From NCBI RefSeq assembly GCF_043290135.1, contig NC_134707.1, positions 79,440,987-79,504,986 of the forward strand: a DNA stretch of 64,000 nucleotides, read 5' to 3'. Positions 18,744 to 31,405 of the stretch are shown here, piece after piece. A program made the position numbers and the translations under genes. The stretch comes from Rhipicephalus microplus. Lineage: Eukaryota > Arthropoda > Arachnida > Ixodida > Ixodidae. How positions within the stretch are numbered: the first letter of the stretch is position 1; each line of letters opens with the position of its first letter. The notes under the pieces were generated by a model that saw nothing but the letters and a program-made list of their open reading frames with translations, did no database searches and was not told where the DNA came from.

Positions 18744-20853
18744 TCCCCAGTGGCGCAATTGGTTAGCGCACGGTAATTATACGACAGTTCTCGTGAGCTA
18801 TGCCGGGGTTGTGAGTTCGAGCCTCACCTGGGGAATGAAATGTTCATTAGTTTTTATATTTAACCTTGAGGTTAATTGTATACTCAATGCTGGCGACTGC
18901 CTGGCTCGGAAACATTTCTTTACTGGAGCTGTGTGGAAACAACAGTCGTAAAAGAAACCCTCTTACGTGCAACCGTGTTCCCCAGTGGCGCAATTGGTTA
19001 GCGCACGGTACTTATACGACAGTTCTCGTGAGCTATGCGCGGGTTGAGAGTTCGAGCCTCACCTGGGGAATGAAATTTTTATTAGTTTTTCTATTTAGTC
19101 ATGAGGTTAATTGTATACTCAATGCTGGCGACTGCCTGGCTCGAAAACATGTGTTTACTGGAGGTGTGTGTAGACAACAGTCCTAAAGGAAACACTCTTA
19201 CGTGCAACCGTGTTCCCCAGTGGCGCAATTGGTTAGCGCACGGTACTTATACGACAGTTCTCGTGAGCTATGCCGGGGTTGCTAGTTCGAGCCTCACCTG
19301 GGGAATGAAATTTTTATTAGTTTTCATATTTAGTCATGAGGTTAAATGTATACTCAATGCTGGCGACTGCCTGGCGCGAAAAAGTTTGTTAACTGGAGTT
19401 TTGCGCAGACAACAGTCCTAAAGGAAAGACTCCTACGTGCGACCGTGTTCCCCAGTGGCGCAATTGGTTAGCGCACGGTACTTACACGACAGTTTTCGTG
19501 AGCTATGCCGGGGTTGTGAGTTTGAGCCTCGCCTGGGGAGTGAAATTTTTATTAGTTTTCATAGTTAGCCATGAGGTAATTGTATACTCAATGCTGGGGA
19601 CTGCCTGGCCCGAAAACATTTGTTTACTGGAGTTGTGTGTAGACAACAGTCCTAAAGGAAACACTTTTACGTGCAACCGTGTTCCCCAGTGGCACAATTG
19701 GTTAGTGCTGTATTTATAGGACAGTTCTCGTGAGCTATGCTGGGGTTGTGAGTTCGAGCCTCACCTGGGGAATGAAATTTTCATTAGTTTTCATATTTAG
19801 TCATGAGGTTAATTGTATACTCAATGCTGGCGACTGCTTGGCTCGAAAACATTTGTTTACTGGAGTTGTGTGTAGACAACAGTCCTAAAGGAAACACTCT
19901 TACGTGCAACCATGTTCCCCAGTGGCGCAATTGGTTAGCGCACGGTACTTATACGACAGTTCTCTTGAGCTATGCCGGGGTTTTGAGTTCGAGCCTCACC
20001 CGGGGAATTAAATTTTTATTAGTTTTCATATTTAGTCATGCGGTTCGATGTGTACTGAATGCTGGCGACTGCCTGGCTCGAAAACGTTTGTTTACTGGAG
20101 TTTTGCGCAGACAACAGTCCTAAAGGAAAGACTCCTACGTGTGACTTTGTTCCCCAGTGGTGCAATTGGTTAGCGCACGGTACCTTTACTAAAGTTCTCG
20201 TGAGCTATGCCGGAGTTGAGTTTGAGCCTCACCTGGGGAATGGAATTTTCATTAGTTTTCATACTTAACCTTGAGGTTAATTGTATACTCAATGCTGGCG
20301 ACTGCCTGGCTCGGAAACATTTGTTTACTGGAGTTGTGTGGAGACAACAGTCGTAAAAGAAACCCTCTTACGTGCAACCGTGTTCCCCAGTGGCGCAATT
20401 GGTTAGCGCACGGTACTTATACGACAGTTCTCGTGAGCTATGCGTGGGTTGAGAGTTCGAGCCTCACCTGGGGAATGAAATTTTTATTAGTTTTTCTATT
20501 TAGTCTTGAGGTTAATTGTATACTCAGTGCTGGCGACTGCCTGGCTCGAAAACATTTGTTTACTGGAGGTGTGTGTAGACAACAGTCCTAAAGGAAACAC
20601 TCTTACGTGCAACTGCGTTCCCCAGTGGCGCAATTGGTTAGTGCACGGTACTTGTACGACAGTTCTCATGAGCTATCCCGGGGTTGTGAGTTCGAGCCTC
20701 ACCTGGGGAATGAAATTTTTATTAGTTTTCATATTTAGTCATGAGGTTAATTGTATACGCAATGCTGGCGACCGCCTGGCTCGAAAACATTTGTTTACTG
20801 GAGGTTTGTGTAGACAACAGTCGTAAAGGAAACACTCTAACGTGAAACCGTGT

Positions 20854-20945
20854 TCCCCAGTGGCGAAATTGGGTAGCGCACGGTACTTATACGACAGTTC
20901 TCGTGAGCTATGCCGGGGTTGTGAGTTCGAGCCTCACCTGGGGAA
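20854..20945 (+). tRNA. tRNA-Ile(TAT), class C
   Basis: Same GCGA D-arm change as at 18273; T6 terminator. Confidence 0.78.
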
Positions 20946-21089
20946 TGAAATTTTTTATTAGTGTTCATATTTAGTCATGAGGTTAATTGTATACTCAATT
21001 CTGGCAACTGCCTGGCTCGAAAACATTTGTTTACTGGAGGTGTGTGTAGACAACAGTCCTAAAGGAAACACTCTTACGTGAAACCGTTT

Positions 21090-21181
21090 TCCCCAGTGGC
21101 GCAATTGGTTAGCGCACGGTACTTATACGACAGTTCTCGTGAGCTATGCCGGGGTTGTGAGTTCGAGCCTCACCTGGGGAA
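21090..21181 (+). tRNA. tRNA-Ile(TAT), class C
   Basis: Intact body. The leader reads CCGTTTT, which puts a T4 run across the 5' end and includes T1. Confidence 0.88.
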
Positions 21182-21324
21182 TGAAATTTTTATTAGTTTT
21201 CATTATTAGTCATGAGGTTAATTGTATACTCAATGCTGGCGACTGCCTGGCTCGAAAACATTTGCTTACTGGAGGTGTGTGTAGACAACAGTCCTAAAGG
21301 AAACACTTTTACGTGCAACCGTGT

Positions 21325-21416
21325 TCCCGAGTGGCGCAATTGGTTAGCGCACGGTACTTATACGACAGTTCTCGTGAGCTATGCCGGGGTTGTGAGTTCG
21401 AGCCTCACCTTGGGAA
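21325..21416 (+). tRNA. tRNA-Ile(TAT), class G
   Basis: G5-U68 acceptor, otherwise intact; T5 terminator. Confidence 0.87.
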
Positions 21417-23436
21417 TGAAATTTTTATTAGTTTTCATTATTAGTCATGAGGTTAATTGTATACTCAATGCTGGCGACTGCCTGGCTCGAAAACATTTGC
21501 TTACTGGAGGTGTGTGTAGACAACAGTCCTAAAGGAAAGACTCCTACGTGCGACCGTGTTCCCCAGTGGCGTAATTGGTTAGCGCACGGTACTTATACGA
21601 CAGGTCTCGTGAGCTATGCGGGGGTTGAGAGTTCGAGCCTCACCTGGGGAATGAAATTTTTATTGGTTTTCCTATTTAGTCATGAGGTCAATTGTATACT
21701 CAATGCTGGCGACTGCCTGGCTCGAAAACATTTGTTTACTGGAGGTGTGTGTAGACAACAGTCCTAAAGGAAACACTCTTGCGTGCAACCGCGTTCCCCA
21801 GTGGCGCAATTGGTTAGCGCACGGTAATTATACGACAGTTCTCGTGAGCTATGCCGGGGTTGTGAGTTCGAGCCTCACCTGGGGAATGAAATGTTCATTA
21901 GTTTTCATATTTAACCTTGAGGTTAATTGTATACTCAATGCTGGCGACTGCCTGGCTCGGAAACATTTGTTTACTGGAGTTGTGTGGAGACAACAGTCGT
22001 AAAAAAAACCTTCTTACGTGCAACCGTGTTCCCCAGTGGCGCAATTGGTTAGCGCACGGTACTTATACGACAGTTCTCGTGAGCTATGGGCGGGTTGAGA
22101 GTTCGAGCCTCGCCTGGGGAATGAAATTTTTATTAGTTTTTCTATTTAGTCATGAGGTTAATTGTATACTCAATGCTGGCGACTGCCTGGCTCGAAAACA
22201 TTTGTTTACTGGAGGTGTGTGTAGACAACAGTCCTAAAGGAAACACTCTTACGGGCAACTGCGTTCCCCAGTGGCGCAATTGGTTAGCGCACGGTACTTA
22301 TACGACAGTTCTCGTGAGCTATGCCGGGGTTGCTAGTTCGAGCCTCACCTGGGGAATGAAATTTTTATTAGTTTTCATATTTATACATGAGGGTGATTGT
22401 ATACTCAATGCTGGCGACTGCCTAGCTCGAAAACATTTGTTTACTGGAGTTGTGTGTGAACAACAGTCCTGAAGAAAGGACTCCTACGTGCAACCGTGTT
22501 CCCCAGTGGCGCAATTGGTTAGCGCACGGTACTTATACGACAGTTCTCGTCAGCTATGCCGAGGTTGTGAGTTCGAGACTCACCTGTGGAATGAAATTTT
22601 TATTAGTTTTCATAATTAGTCATGAGGTTAAATGTATACTCAATGCTGGCGACTGCCTGGCGCGAAAAAATTTGTTTACTGGAGTTTTGCGCAGACAACA
22701 GTCCTAAAGGAAAGACTCCTACGTGCGACCGTGTTCCCCAGTGGCGCAATTGGTTAGCGCACGGTACTTACACGACAGTTCTCGTGAGCTATGCCAGGGT
22801 TGTGAGTTTGAGCCTCGCCTGGGGAGTGAAATTTTTATTAGTTTTCATAGTTAGCCATGAGGTAATTGTATACTCAATAATGGGGACTGCCTGGCCCGAA
22901 AACATTTGTTTACTGGAGTTGTGTGTAGACAACAGTCCTAAAGGAAACACTTTTACGTGCAACCGTGTTCCCCAGTGGCACAATTGGTTAGCGCTGTATT
23001 TATAGGACAGTTCTCGTGAGCTATGCTGGGGTTGTGAGTTCGAGCCTCACCTGGGGAATGAAATTTTCATTAGTTTTCATATTTAGTCATGAGGTTAATT
23101 GTATACTCAATGCTGGCGACTGCCTGGCTCGAAAACATTTGTTTACTGGAGTTGTGTGTAGACAACAGTCCTAAAGGAAACACTCTTACGTGCAACCATG
23201 TTCCCCAGTGGCGCAGTTGGTTAGCGCACGGTACTTATACGACAGTTCTCGTGAGCTATGCCGGGGTTTTGAGTTCGAGCCTCGCCCGGGGAATTAAATT
23301 TTTATTAGTTTTCATATTTAGTCATGCGGTTAATTGTATACTCAATGCTGGTGACTGCCTGGCTCGAAAACATTTGTTTACAGGAGTTGTGTGTAGACAA
23401 CAGTCTTAAAGGAAAGACTCCTACGTGCGACCGTGT

Positions 23437-23528
23437 TCCCCAGTGGCGCAATTGGTTAGCGCACGGTACTTATACGACAGTTCTCGTGAGCTATGCCGGG
23501 GTTGTGAGTTCGAGCCTCACCTGGGGAA
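23437..23528 (+). tRNA. tRNA-Ile(TAT), class C
   Basis: Identical to the reference over the whole gene; T4 terminator. Confidence 0.92.
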
Positions 23529-23671
23529 TGAAATTTTCATTAGTTTTCATATTTAGTCGTGAGGTTCGATGTGTACTGAATGCTGGCGACTGCCTGGCTC
23601 GAAAACGTTTGTTTACTGGAATTTTGCGCAGACAACAGTCCTAAAGGAAAGACTCCTACGTGTGACCGTGT

Positions 23672-23761
23672 TCCCCAGTGGCGCAATTGGTTAGCGCACG
23701 GTACCTTTACTAAAGTTCTCGTGAGCTATGCCGGAGTTGAGTTTGAGCCTCACCTGGGGAA
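23672..23761 (+). pseudogene. tRNA-like pseudogene, class K (CCTTTACTAAAG loop, 2-nt deletion)
   Basis: The anticodon loop reads CCTTTA: U33 is lost and positions 34-36 are TTT. The variable/T-stem junction is 2 nt shorter (GGAGTTGAG) and the B box is GTTTGA. Acceptor and D-arm are sound here; older copies have TCCCCTG at the 5' arm. Others start at 1381, 4666, 8418, 11465, 17570, 20151, 33517, 36099 and 42663. Confidence 0.8.
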
Positions 23762-24139
23762 TGGAATTTTCATTAGTTTTCATATTTAACCTTGAGGTTA
23801 ATTGTATACTCAATGCTGGCGACTGCCTGGCTCGGAAACATTTGTTTACTGGAGTTGTGTGGAGACAACAGTCGTAAAAGAAACCCTCTTACGTGCAACC
23901 GTGTTCCCCAGTGGCGCAATTGGTTAGTGCACGGTACTTATACGACAGTTCTGATGAGCTATCCCGGGGTTGTGAGTTCGAGCCTCACCTGGGGAATGAA
24001 ATTTTTATTAGTTTTCATATTTAGTCATGAGGTTAATTGTATACGCAATGCTGGCGACTGCCTGGCTCGAAAACATTTGTTTACCGGAGGTTTGTGTAGA
24101 CACCATTCGTAAAGGAAACACTCTAACGTGAAACCGTGT

Positions 24140-24231
24140 TCCCCAGTGGCGAAATTGGGTAGCGCACGGTACTTATACGACAGTTCTCGTGAGCTATGCC
24201 GGGGTTGTGAGTTCGAGCCTCACCTGGGGAA
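24140..24231 (+). tRNA. tRNA-Ile(TAT), class C
   Basis: GCGA D-arm change with one mismatch; T6 terminator. Confidence 0.78.
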
Positions 24232-24375
24232 TGAAATTTTTTATTAGTGTTCATATTTAGTCATGAGGTTAATTGTATACTCAATTCTGGCAACTGCCTG
24301 GCTCGAAAACATTTGTTTACTGGAGGTGTGTGTAGACAACAGTCCTAAAGGAAACACTCTTACGTGAAACCGTGT

Positions 24376-24467
24376 TCCCCAGTGGCGCAATTGGTTAGCG
24401 CACGGTACTTATACGACAGTTCTCGTGAGCTATGCCGGGGTTGTGAGTTCGAGCCTCACCTGGGGAA
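24376..24467 (+). tRNA. tRNA-Ile(TAT), class C
   Basis: Identical to the reference; T5 terminator. Confidence 0.92.
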
Positions 24468-24610
24468 TGAAATTTTTATTTGTTTTCATTATTAGTCATG
24501 AGGTTAATTGTATACTCAATGCTGGCGACTGCCTGGCTCGAAAACATTTGCTTACTGGAGGTGTGTGTAGACAACAGTCCTAAAGGAAACACTTTTACGT
24601 GCAACCGTGT

Positions 24611-24702
24611 TCCCGAGTGGCGCAATTGGTTAGCGCACGGTACTTATACGACAGTTCTCGTGAGCTATGCCGGGGTTGTGAGTTCGAGCCTCACCTTGGG
24701 AA
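24611..24702 (+). tRNA. tRNA-Ile(TAT), class G
   Basis: G5-U68 acceptor, otherwise intact. Confidence 0.87.
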
Positions 24703-25315
24703 TGAAATTTTTATTAGTTTTCATTATTAGTCATGAGGTTAATTGTATACTCAATGCTGGCGACTGCCTGGCTCGAAAACATTTGCTTACTGGAGGTGTG
24801 TGTAGACAACAGTCCTAAAGGAAAGACTCCTACGTGCGACCATGTTCCCCAGTGGCGTAATTGGTTAGCGCACGGTACTTATACGACAGGTCTCGTGAGC
24901 TATGCAGGGGTTGAGAGTTCGAGCCTCACCTGGGGAATGAAATTTTTATTGGTTTTCCTATTTAGTCATGAGGTCAATTGTATACTCAATGCTGGCGACT
25001 GCCTGGCTCGAAAACATTTGTTTACTGGAGGTGTGTGTAGACAACAGTCTTAAAGGAAACACTCTTGCGTGCAACCGCGTTCCCCAGTGGCGCAATTGGT
25101 TAGCGCACGGTAATTATACGACAGTTCTCGTGAGCTATGCCGGGGTTGTGAGTTCGACCCTCACCTGGGGAATGAAATGTTCATTAGTTTTCATATTTAA
25201 CCTTGAGGTTAATTGTATACTCAATGCTGGCGAATGTCTGGCTCGGAAACATTTGTTTACTGGAGTTGTGTTGAGACAACAGTCGTAAAAGAAACCCTCT
25301 TACGTGCAACCGTGT

Positions 25316-25407
25316 TCCCCAGTGGCGCAATTGGTTAGCGCACGGTACTTATACGACAGTTCTCGTGAGCTATGCCGGGGTTGAGAGTTCGAGCCTCACA
25401 TGGGGAA
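25316..25407 (+). pseudogene. tRNA-Ile(TAT)-like, C/R chimera
   Basis: TGCCG anticodon stem of class C joined to a GAGAG T-stem; the 3' acceptor begins A instead of C (CACATGGGG), breaking the pair with G7. Confidence 0.6.
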
Positions 25408-25785
25408 TGAAATTTTTATTAGTTTTTCTATTTAGTCATGAGGTTAATTGTATACTCAATGCTGGCGACTGCCTGGCTCGAAAACATTTGTTTACTGGAG
25501 GTGTGTGTAGACAACAGTCTTAAAGGAAACACTCTTACGGGCAACTGCGTTCCCCAGTGGCGCAATTGGTTAGTGCACGGTACTTATACGACAGTTCTCG
25601 TGAGCTATCCCGGGGTTGTGAGTTCGAGCCTCACCTGGGGAATGAAATTTTTATTAGTTTTCATATTTAGTCATGAGGTTAATTGTATACGCAATGCTGG
25701 CGTCTGCCTGGATCGAAAACATTTGTTTACTGGAGGTTTGTGTAGACAACAGTCGTAAAGGAAACACTCTAACGTGAAACCGTGT

Positions 25786-25877
25786 TCCCCAGTGGCGCAA
25801 TTGGGTAGCGCGCGGTACTTATACAACAGTTCTCGTGAGCTATGCCGGGGTTGTGAGTTCGAGCCTCACCTGGGGAA
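25786..25877 (+). tRNA. tRNA-Ile(TAT), class C
   Basis: D-loop TTGGGTA, A26 to G, intron CAACAG; stems pair. T6 terminator. Confidence 0.82.
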
Positions 25878-26018
25878 TGAAATTTTTTAGTGTTCATATT
25901 TAGTCATGAAGTTAATTGTATACTCAATGCTGGCAACTGCCTGGCTCGAAAACATTTGTTTACTGGAGGTGTGTGTAGACAACAGTCCTAAAGGAAACAC
26001 TCTTACGTGAAACCGTGT

Positions 26019-26110
26019 TCCCCAGTGGCGCAATTGGTTAGCGCACGGTACTTATACAACAGTTCTCGTGAGCTATGCCGGGGTTGTGAGTTCGAGCCTC
26101 ACCTGGGGAA
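26019..26110 (+). tRNA. tRNA-Ile(TAT), class C
   Basis: Mature part intact; the intron begins CAACAG. T6 terminator. Confidence 0.88.
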
Positions 26111-26251
26111 TGAAATTTTTTAGTGTTCATATTTAGTCATGAGGTTAATTGTATACTCAATGCTGGCAACTGCCTGGCTCGAAAACATTTGTTTACTGGA
26201 GGTGTGTGTAGGCAACAGTCCTAAAGGAAACACTCTTACGTGAAACCGTGT

Positions 26252-26343
26252 TCCCCAGTGGCGCAATTGGTTAGCGCACGGTACTTATACGACAGTTCTC
26301 GTGAGCTATGCCGGGGTTGTGAGTTCGAGCCTCACCTTGGGAA
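26252..26343 (+). tRNA. tRNA-Ile(TAT), C/G intermediate
   Basis: TCCCCAG with CTTGGGA leaves C5 opposite U68; the same combination recurs at 37978 and 45718. Confidence 0.75.
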
Positions 26344-26956
26344 TGAAATTTTTATTAGTTTTCATTATTAGTCATGAGGTTAATTGTATACTCAATGCTG
26401 GCGACTGCCTGGCTCGAAAACATTTGCTTACTGGAGGTGTGTGTAGACAACAGTCCTAAAGGAAAGACTCCTACGTGCGACCGTGTTCCCCAGTGGCGTA
26501 ATTGGTTAGCGCACGGTACTTATACGACAGTGCTCGTGAGCTATGCGGGGGTTGAGAGTTCGAGCCTCACCTGGAAAATGAAATTTTTATTGGTTTTCCT
26601 ATTTAGTCATGAGGTCAATTGTATACTCAATGCTGGCGACTGCCTGGCTCGAAAACATTTGTTTACTGGAGGTGTGTGTAGACAACAGTCCTAAAGGAAA
26701 CACTCTTACGTGCAACCGCGTTCCCCAGTGGCGCAATTGGTTAGCGCATGGTAATTATACGACAGTTCTCGTGAGCTATGCCGGGGTTGTGAGTTCGAGC
26801 CTCACCTGGGGAATGAAATGTTCATTAGTTTTCATATTTAGTCATGAGGTTAATTGTATACTCAATGCTGGCGACTGCCTGGCTCGAAAACATCTGTTTA
26901 CTAGAGTTGTGTGGAGACAACAGTCCTAAAGGAAACACTCTTACGTGCGACCGTGT

Positions 26957-27048
26957 TCCCCAGTGGCGCAATTGGTTAGTGCACGGTACTTATACGACAG
27001 TTCTCGTGAGCTATGCCGGGGTTGTGAGTTCGAGCCTCACCTGGGGAA
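26957..27048 (+). tRNA. tRNA-Ile(TAT), class C
   Basis: 3' D-stem GTGC pairs through G-U; rest intact. Trailer ATAAAATTTTT. Confidence 0.86.
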
Positions 27049-27660
27049 TAAAATTTTTATTAGTTTTCATATTTAGTCATGAGGTTAATTGTATACTCAA
27101 TGCTGGCGACTGCCTGGCTCGAAAACATTTGTTTACTGGAGTTGTGCGTAGACAACAGTCCTAAAGGAAAGACTCCTACATGCGACCGTGTTCTCCAGTG
27201 GCGCAATTAGTTAGCACACGGTACTTATACGACAGTTCTCGTGAGCTATGCCGGGGTTGTGAGTTCGAGCCTTACCTATGGAATCAAATTTTTCTTAGAT
27301 TTCAAATTTAGTCATGAGGTTAATTGTATACTAAATGCTGACGACTGCCTGGCTCGAAAAAATTTGTTTACTGGAGGTGTGTGCAGACAACAGTCCTAAA
27401 GGAAACACTCTTACGTGCAACCATGTTCCCCAGTGGCGCAATTGGTTAGCGCACGGTACTTATACGACAGTTCTCGTGAGCTATGCCGGGGTTTTGAGTT
27501 CGAGCCTCACCTGGGGAATGAAATTTTTATTAGTTTTCATATTTAGTCATGCGGTAATTGTATACTCAATGATGGTGACTGCCTGGCTCGAAAACATTTG
27601 TTTACTGGAGTTGTGTGTAGACAACAGTCTTAAACGAAAGACGCCTACGTGGAACCGTGT

Positions 27661-27752
27661 TCCTCAGTGGCGCAATTGGTTAGCGCACGGTACTTATATG
27701 ACAGTTCTCGTGAGCTATGCCGGGGTTGTGAGTTCGAGCCTCACCTGGGGAA
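27661..27752 (+). tRNA. tRNA-Ile(TAT), class C
   Basis: TCCTCAG acceptor with U4-G69; the intron begins TGACAG. Confidence 0.84.
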
Positions 27753-28130
27753 TGAAATTTTTATTAGTTTTCATATTTAGTCGTGAGGTTCATTGTATAC
27801 TGAATGCTGGCGACTGCCTGGCTCGAAAAGGTTGGTTTACTGGAGTTTTGCGCAGACAACAGTCCTAAAGGAAAGACTCCTACATGTGACCGTGTTCCCC
27901 AGTGGCGCAATTGGTTAGCGCACGGTACCTTTACGAAAGTTCTCGTGAGCTATGCCGGAGTTGTGAGTTTGAGCCTCACCTGGGGAATGGAATTTTCATT
28001 AGTTTTCATATTTAACCTTGAGGTTAATTGTATATTTAATGCAGGCGACTGCCTGGCTCGAAAACATTTGTTTACTGGAGGTGTGTGTAGACAACAGTCC
28101 TAAAGGAAACACTCTTACGTGCAACCGTGT

Positions 28131-28222
28131 TCCCCAGTGGCGCAATTGGTAAGCCCACGGTACTTATACGACAGTTCTCGTCAGCTATGCCGGGGTTGTG
28201 AGTTCGAGCCTCACCTGGGGAA
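28131..28222 (+). pseudogene. tRNA-Ile(TAT)-like, C variant
   Basis: 3' D-stem GCCC (one C-C mismatch), D-loop TTGGTAA and intron GTCAGCT; T-arm and anticodon intact. Copies at 39857 and 47597. Confidence 0.65.
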
Positions 28223-28365
28223 TGAAACTTTTATTAGTTTTCAATATTAGTCATGAGGTTAATTGTATACTCAATGCTGGCGACTGCCTGGCTCGAAAAC
28301 ATTTGTTTACTGGAGGTGTGTGTAGACAACAGTCCTAAAGGAAACACTCTTACGTGCAACCGTGT

Positions 28366-28456
28366 TCCCCAGTGGCGCAATTGGTTAGCGCACGGTATTT
28401 TACGACAGTTCTCGTCAGCTATGCCAAGGTTGTGAGTTCGAGACTCACCTGTGGAA
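28366..28456 (+). pseudogene. tRNA-like pseudogene, class E (1-nt anticodon-loop deletion)
   Basis: GGTATTTTACGACAG replaces GGTACTTATACGACAG, so the anticodon is lost; the intron ends GTCAGCT and the 3' acceptor is CTGTGGA. Copies with the same change lie at 40092-40182 and 47832-47922. Confidence 0.8.
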
Positions 28457-30700
28457 TGAAATTTTTATTAGTTTTCTTATTTAGTCATGAGGTTAAATGT
28501 ATACTCAATGCTGGCGACTGCCTGGCTCGAAAAATTTTGTTTACTGGAGTTTTGCGCAGACAACAGTCCCAAAGGAAAGACTCCTACGTGCGACCGTGTT
28601 CCCCAGTGGCGCAATTGGTTAGCGCTGAATTTATAGGACAGTTCTCCTGAGCTATGCCGGGGTTGTGAGTTTGAACCTCGCCTGGGGAGTGAAATTTTCA
28701 TTAGTTTTCATAATTAGCCATGAGGTAATTGTATACTCAATGCTGGCGACTGCCTGGCCCGAAAACATTTGTTTACTGGAGTTGTGTGTAGACAACAGTC
28801 CTAAAGAAAACACTTTTACGTGCAACCGTGTTCCCCAGTGGCGCAATTGGTTAGCGCTGTATTTATAGGACAGTTCTCGTGAGCTATGCTGGGGTTGTGA
28901 GTTCGAGCCTCACCTGGGGAATGAAATTTTCATTAGTTTTCATATTTAGTCATGAGGTTAATTGTATACTCAATGCTGGCGACTGCCTGGCTCGAAAACA
29001 TTTGTTTACTAGAGTTGTGTGGAGACAACAGTCCTAAAGGAAACACTCTTACGTGCGACCGTGTTCTCCAGTGGCGCAATTAGTTAGCACACGGTACTTA
29101 TACGACAGTTCTCGTGAGCTATGCCGGGTTGTGAGTTCGAGCCTCACCTATGGAATCAAATTTTTCTTAGATTTCATATTTAGTCATGAGGTTAATTGTA
29201 TACTAAATGCTGACGACTGCCTGGCTCGAAAACATTTGTTTACTAGAGGTGTGTGTAGACAACAGTCCTAAAGGAAACACTCTTACGTGCAACCATGTTC
29301 CCCAGTGGCGCAATTGGTTAGCGCACGGTACTTACACGACAGTTCTCGTGAGCTATGCCGGGGTTCTGAGTTTGAGCCTCGCCTGGGGAGTGAAATTTTT
29401 ATTAGTTTTCATATTTAGCCATGAGGTAATTGTATACTCAATGCTGGCGACTGCCTGGCCCGAAAACATTTGTTTACTGGAGTTGTGTGTAGACAACAGT
29501 CCTAAAGGAAACACTTTTACGTGCAACCGTGTTCTCCAGTGGCGCAATTGGTTAGCGCTGAATTTATAGGACAGTTCTCGTGAGCTATGCCGGGGTTGTG
29601 AGTTTGAGCCTCCCCTGGGGAGTGAAATTTTCATTAGTTTTCATATTTAGCCATGAGGTAATTGTATACTCAATGCCGGCGACTGCCTGGCCCGAAAACA
29701 TTTGTTTACTGGAGTTGTGTGTAGACAACAGTCCTAAAGGAAACACTTTTACGTGCAACCTTGTTCCCCAGTGCCGCAATTGGTTAGCGCTGTGTTTATA
29801 GGACAGTTCTCGTGAGCTATGCTGGGGTTGTGAGTTCGAGCCTCACCTGGGGAATGAAATGTTCATTAGTTTTTATATTTAGTCATGAGGTTAATTGTAT
29901 ACTCAAGGCTGGTGACTGCCTGGCTCGAAAACATCTGTTTACTAGAGTTGTGTGGAGACAACAGTCCTAAAGGAAACACTCTTACGTGCGACCGTGTTAC
30001 CTAGTGGCGCAATTGGTTAGCGCACGGTACTTATACGACAGTTCTCGTGAGCTATGCCGGGGTTGTGAGTTCGAGCCTCACCTATGGAATCAAATTTTTC
30101 TTAGATTTCATATTCAGTCATGAGGTTAATTGTATACTAAATGCTGACGACTGCCTGGCTCGAAAACATTTGTTTACTGGAGGTGTGTGTAGACAACAGT
30201 CCTAAAGGAAAGACTCCTACGTGCGACCATGTTCTCCAGTGGCGCAATTAGTTAGCACACGGTACTTATACGACAGTTCTCGTGAGCTATGCCGGGGTTG
30301 TGAGTTTGAGCCTCACCTATGGAACCAAATTTTTCTTAGATTTCATATTTAGTCATTAGGTTAATTGTATACTAAATGCTGACGACTGCCTGGCTCGAAA
30401 ACATTTGTTTACTGGAGGTGTGTGTAGACAACAGTCCTAAAGGAAACACTCTTACGTGCAACCTTGTTCCCCAGTGCCGCAATTGGTTAGCGCTGTATTT
30501 ATAGGACAGTTCTCGTGAGCTATGCTGGGGTTGTGAGTTCGAGCCTCACCTGGGGAATGAAATGTTCATTAGTTTTCATATTTAGTCATGAGGTTAATTG
30601 TATACTCAATGCTGGCAACTGCCTGGCTCGAAAACATTTGTTTACTGGAGTTGTGTGTAGACAACAGTCTTAAACGAAAGACTCCTACGTGCGACCGTGT

Positions 30701-30792
30701 TCCCCAGTGGCGCAATTGGTTAGCGCACGGTACTTATACGACAGTTCTCGTGAGCTATGCCGGGGTTGTGAGTTCGAGCCTCACCTGGGGAA
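30701..30792 (+). tRNA. tRNA-Ile(TAT), class C
   Basis: Identical to the reference; T4 terminator. Confidence 0.92.
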
Positions 30793-31405
30793 TGAAATTT
30801 TCATTAGTTTTCATATTTAGTCATGAGGTTAATTGTATATTCAATGCTGGCGACTGCCTGGCTCGAAAACATTTGTTTACTAGAGTTGTGTGGAGACAAC
30901 AGTCCTAAAGGAAACACTCTTACGTGCGACCGTGTTCCCCAGTGGCGCAATTGGTTAGCGCACGGTACTTATACGACAGCTCTCGTGACCTATGCCGGGG
31001 TTTTGAGTTCGAGCCTCACCTGAGGAATGAAATTTTTATTAGTTTTCATATTTAGTCATGCGGTTAATTGTATACTCAATGCTGGTGACTGCCTGGCTCG
31101 AAAACATTTGTTTACTGGAGTTGTGTGTAGACAACAGTCTCAAAGGAAAGACTTCTACGTGCGACCGTGTTCCCCAGTGGCGCAATTGGTTAGCGCACGG
31201 TACTTATACGACAGTTCTCGTGAGCTATGCCGGGGTTGTGAGGTTGAGCCTCACCTGGGGAATGAAACTTTTATTAGTTTTCAATATTAGTCATGAGGTT
31301 AATTGTATACTCAATGCTGGCGACTGCCTGGCTCGAAAACATTTGTTTACTGGAGGTGTGTGTAGACAACAGTCCTAAAGGAAACACTCTTACGTGCAAC
31401 CGTGT

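Larger units (their letters stand above)
15223..19448 (+). repeat. Array block 5: 12,904-bp-distant copy of block 1-2 sequence, plus N-R-V
   Basis: Gene starts and class: 15223 A, 15458 D, 15693 G with altered 5' arm, 15928 V, 16163 D, 16398 T, 16632 S, 16865 L, 17100 F, 17335 C, 17570 K, 17803 R, 18038 P, 18273 C, 18509 C, 18744 N, 18979 R, 19214 V. From 15223 to about 18600 each copy matches the copy 12,904-12,905 bp upstream. G and H are then skipped. Confidence 0.9.
19449..22499 (+). repeat. Array block 6: higher-order round lacking D, L and one C
   Basis: Gene starts and class: 19449 T, 19683 S, 19916 F, 20151 K, 20384 R, 20619 P, 20854 C, 21090 C, 21325 G, 21560 H, 21795 N, 22030 R, 22265 V. 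The order agrees with the reference round over P-C-C-G-H-N-R-V. Confidence 0.9.
22500..26130 (+). repeat. Array block 7: last higher-order round of the left domain
   Basis: Gene starts and class: 22500 D, 22735 T, 22969 S, 23202 F, 23437 C, 23672 K, 23905 P, 24140 C, 24376 C, 24611 G, 24846 H, 25081 N, 25316 C-like with R/H T-stem, 25551 P, 25786 C, 26019 C. The R between K and P has been lost: 23905 looks like a fusion of an R-type leader with a P-type body. Confidence 0.88.
26131..29820 (+). repeat. Array block 8: first copy of the 3.7-kb triplicated segment
   Basis: Gene starts and class: 26252 C with U68, 26487 H, 26722 N, 26957 C, 27192 L, 27427 F, 27661 C, 27896 K2, 28131 C, 28366 E, 28600 S2, 28832 S, 29065 L (91 nt), 29299 F/T, 29533 S2, 29765 S. 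The same order recurs 11,726-11,727 bp downstream (37.85-41.55 kb) and again a further 7,740 bp on. Confidence 0.88.
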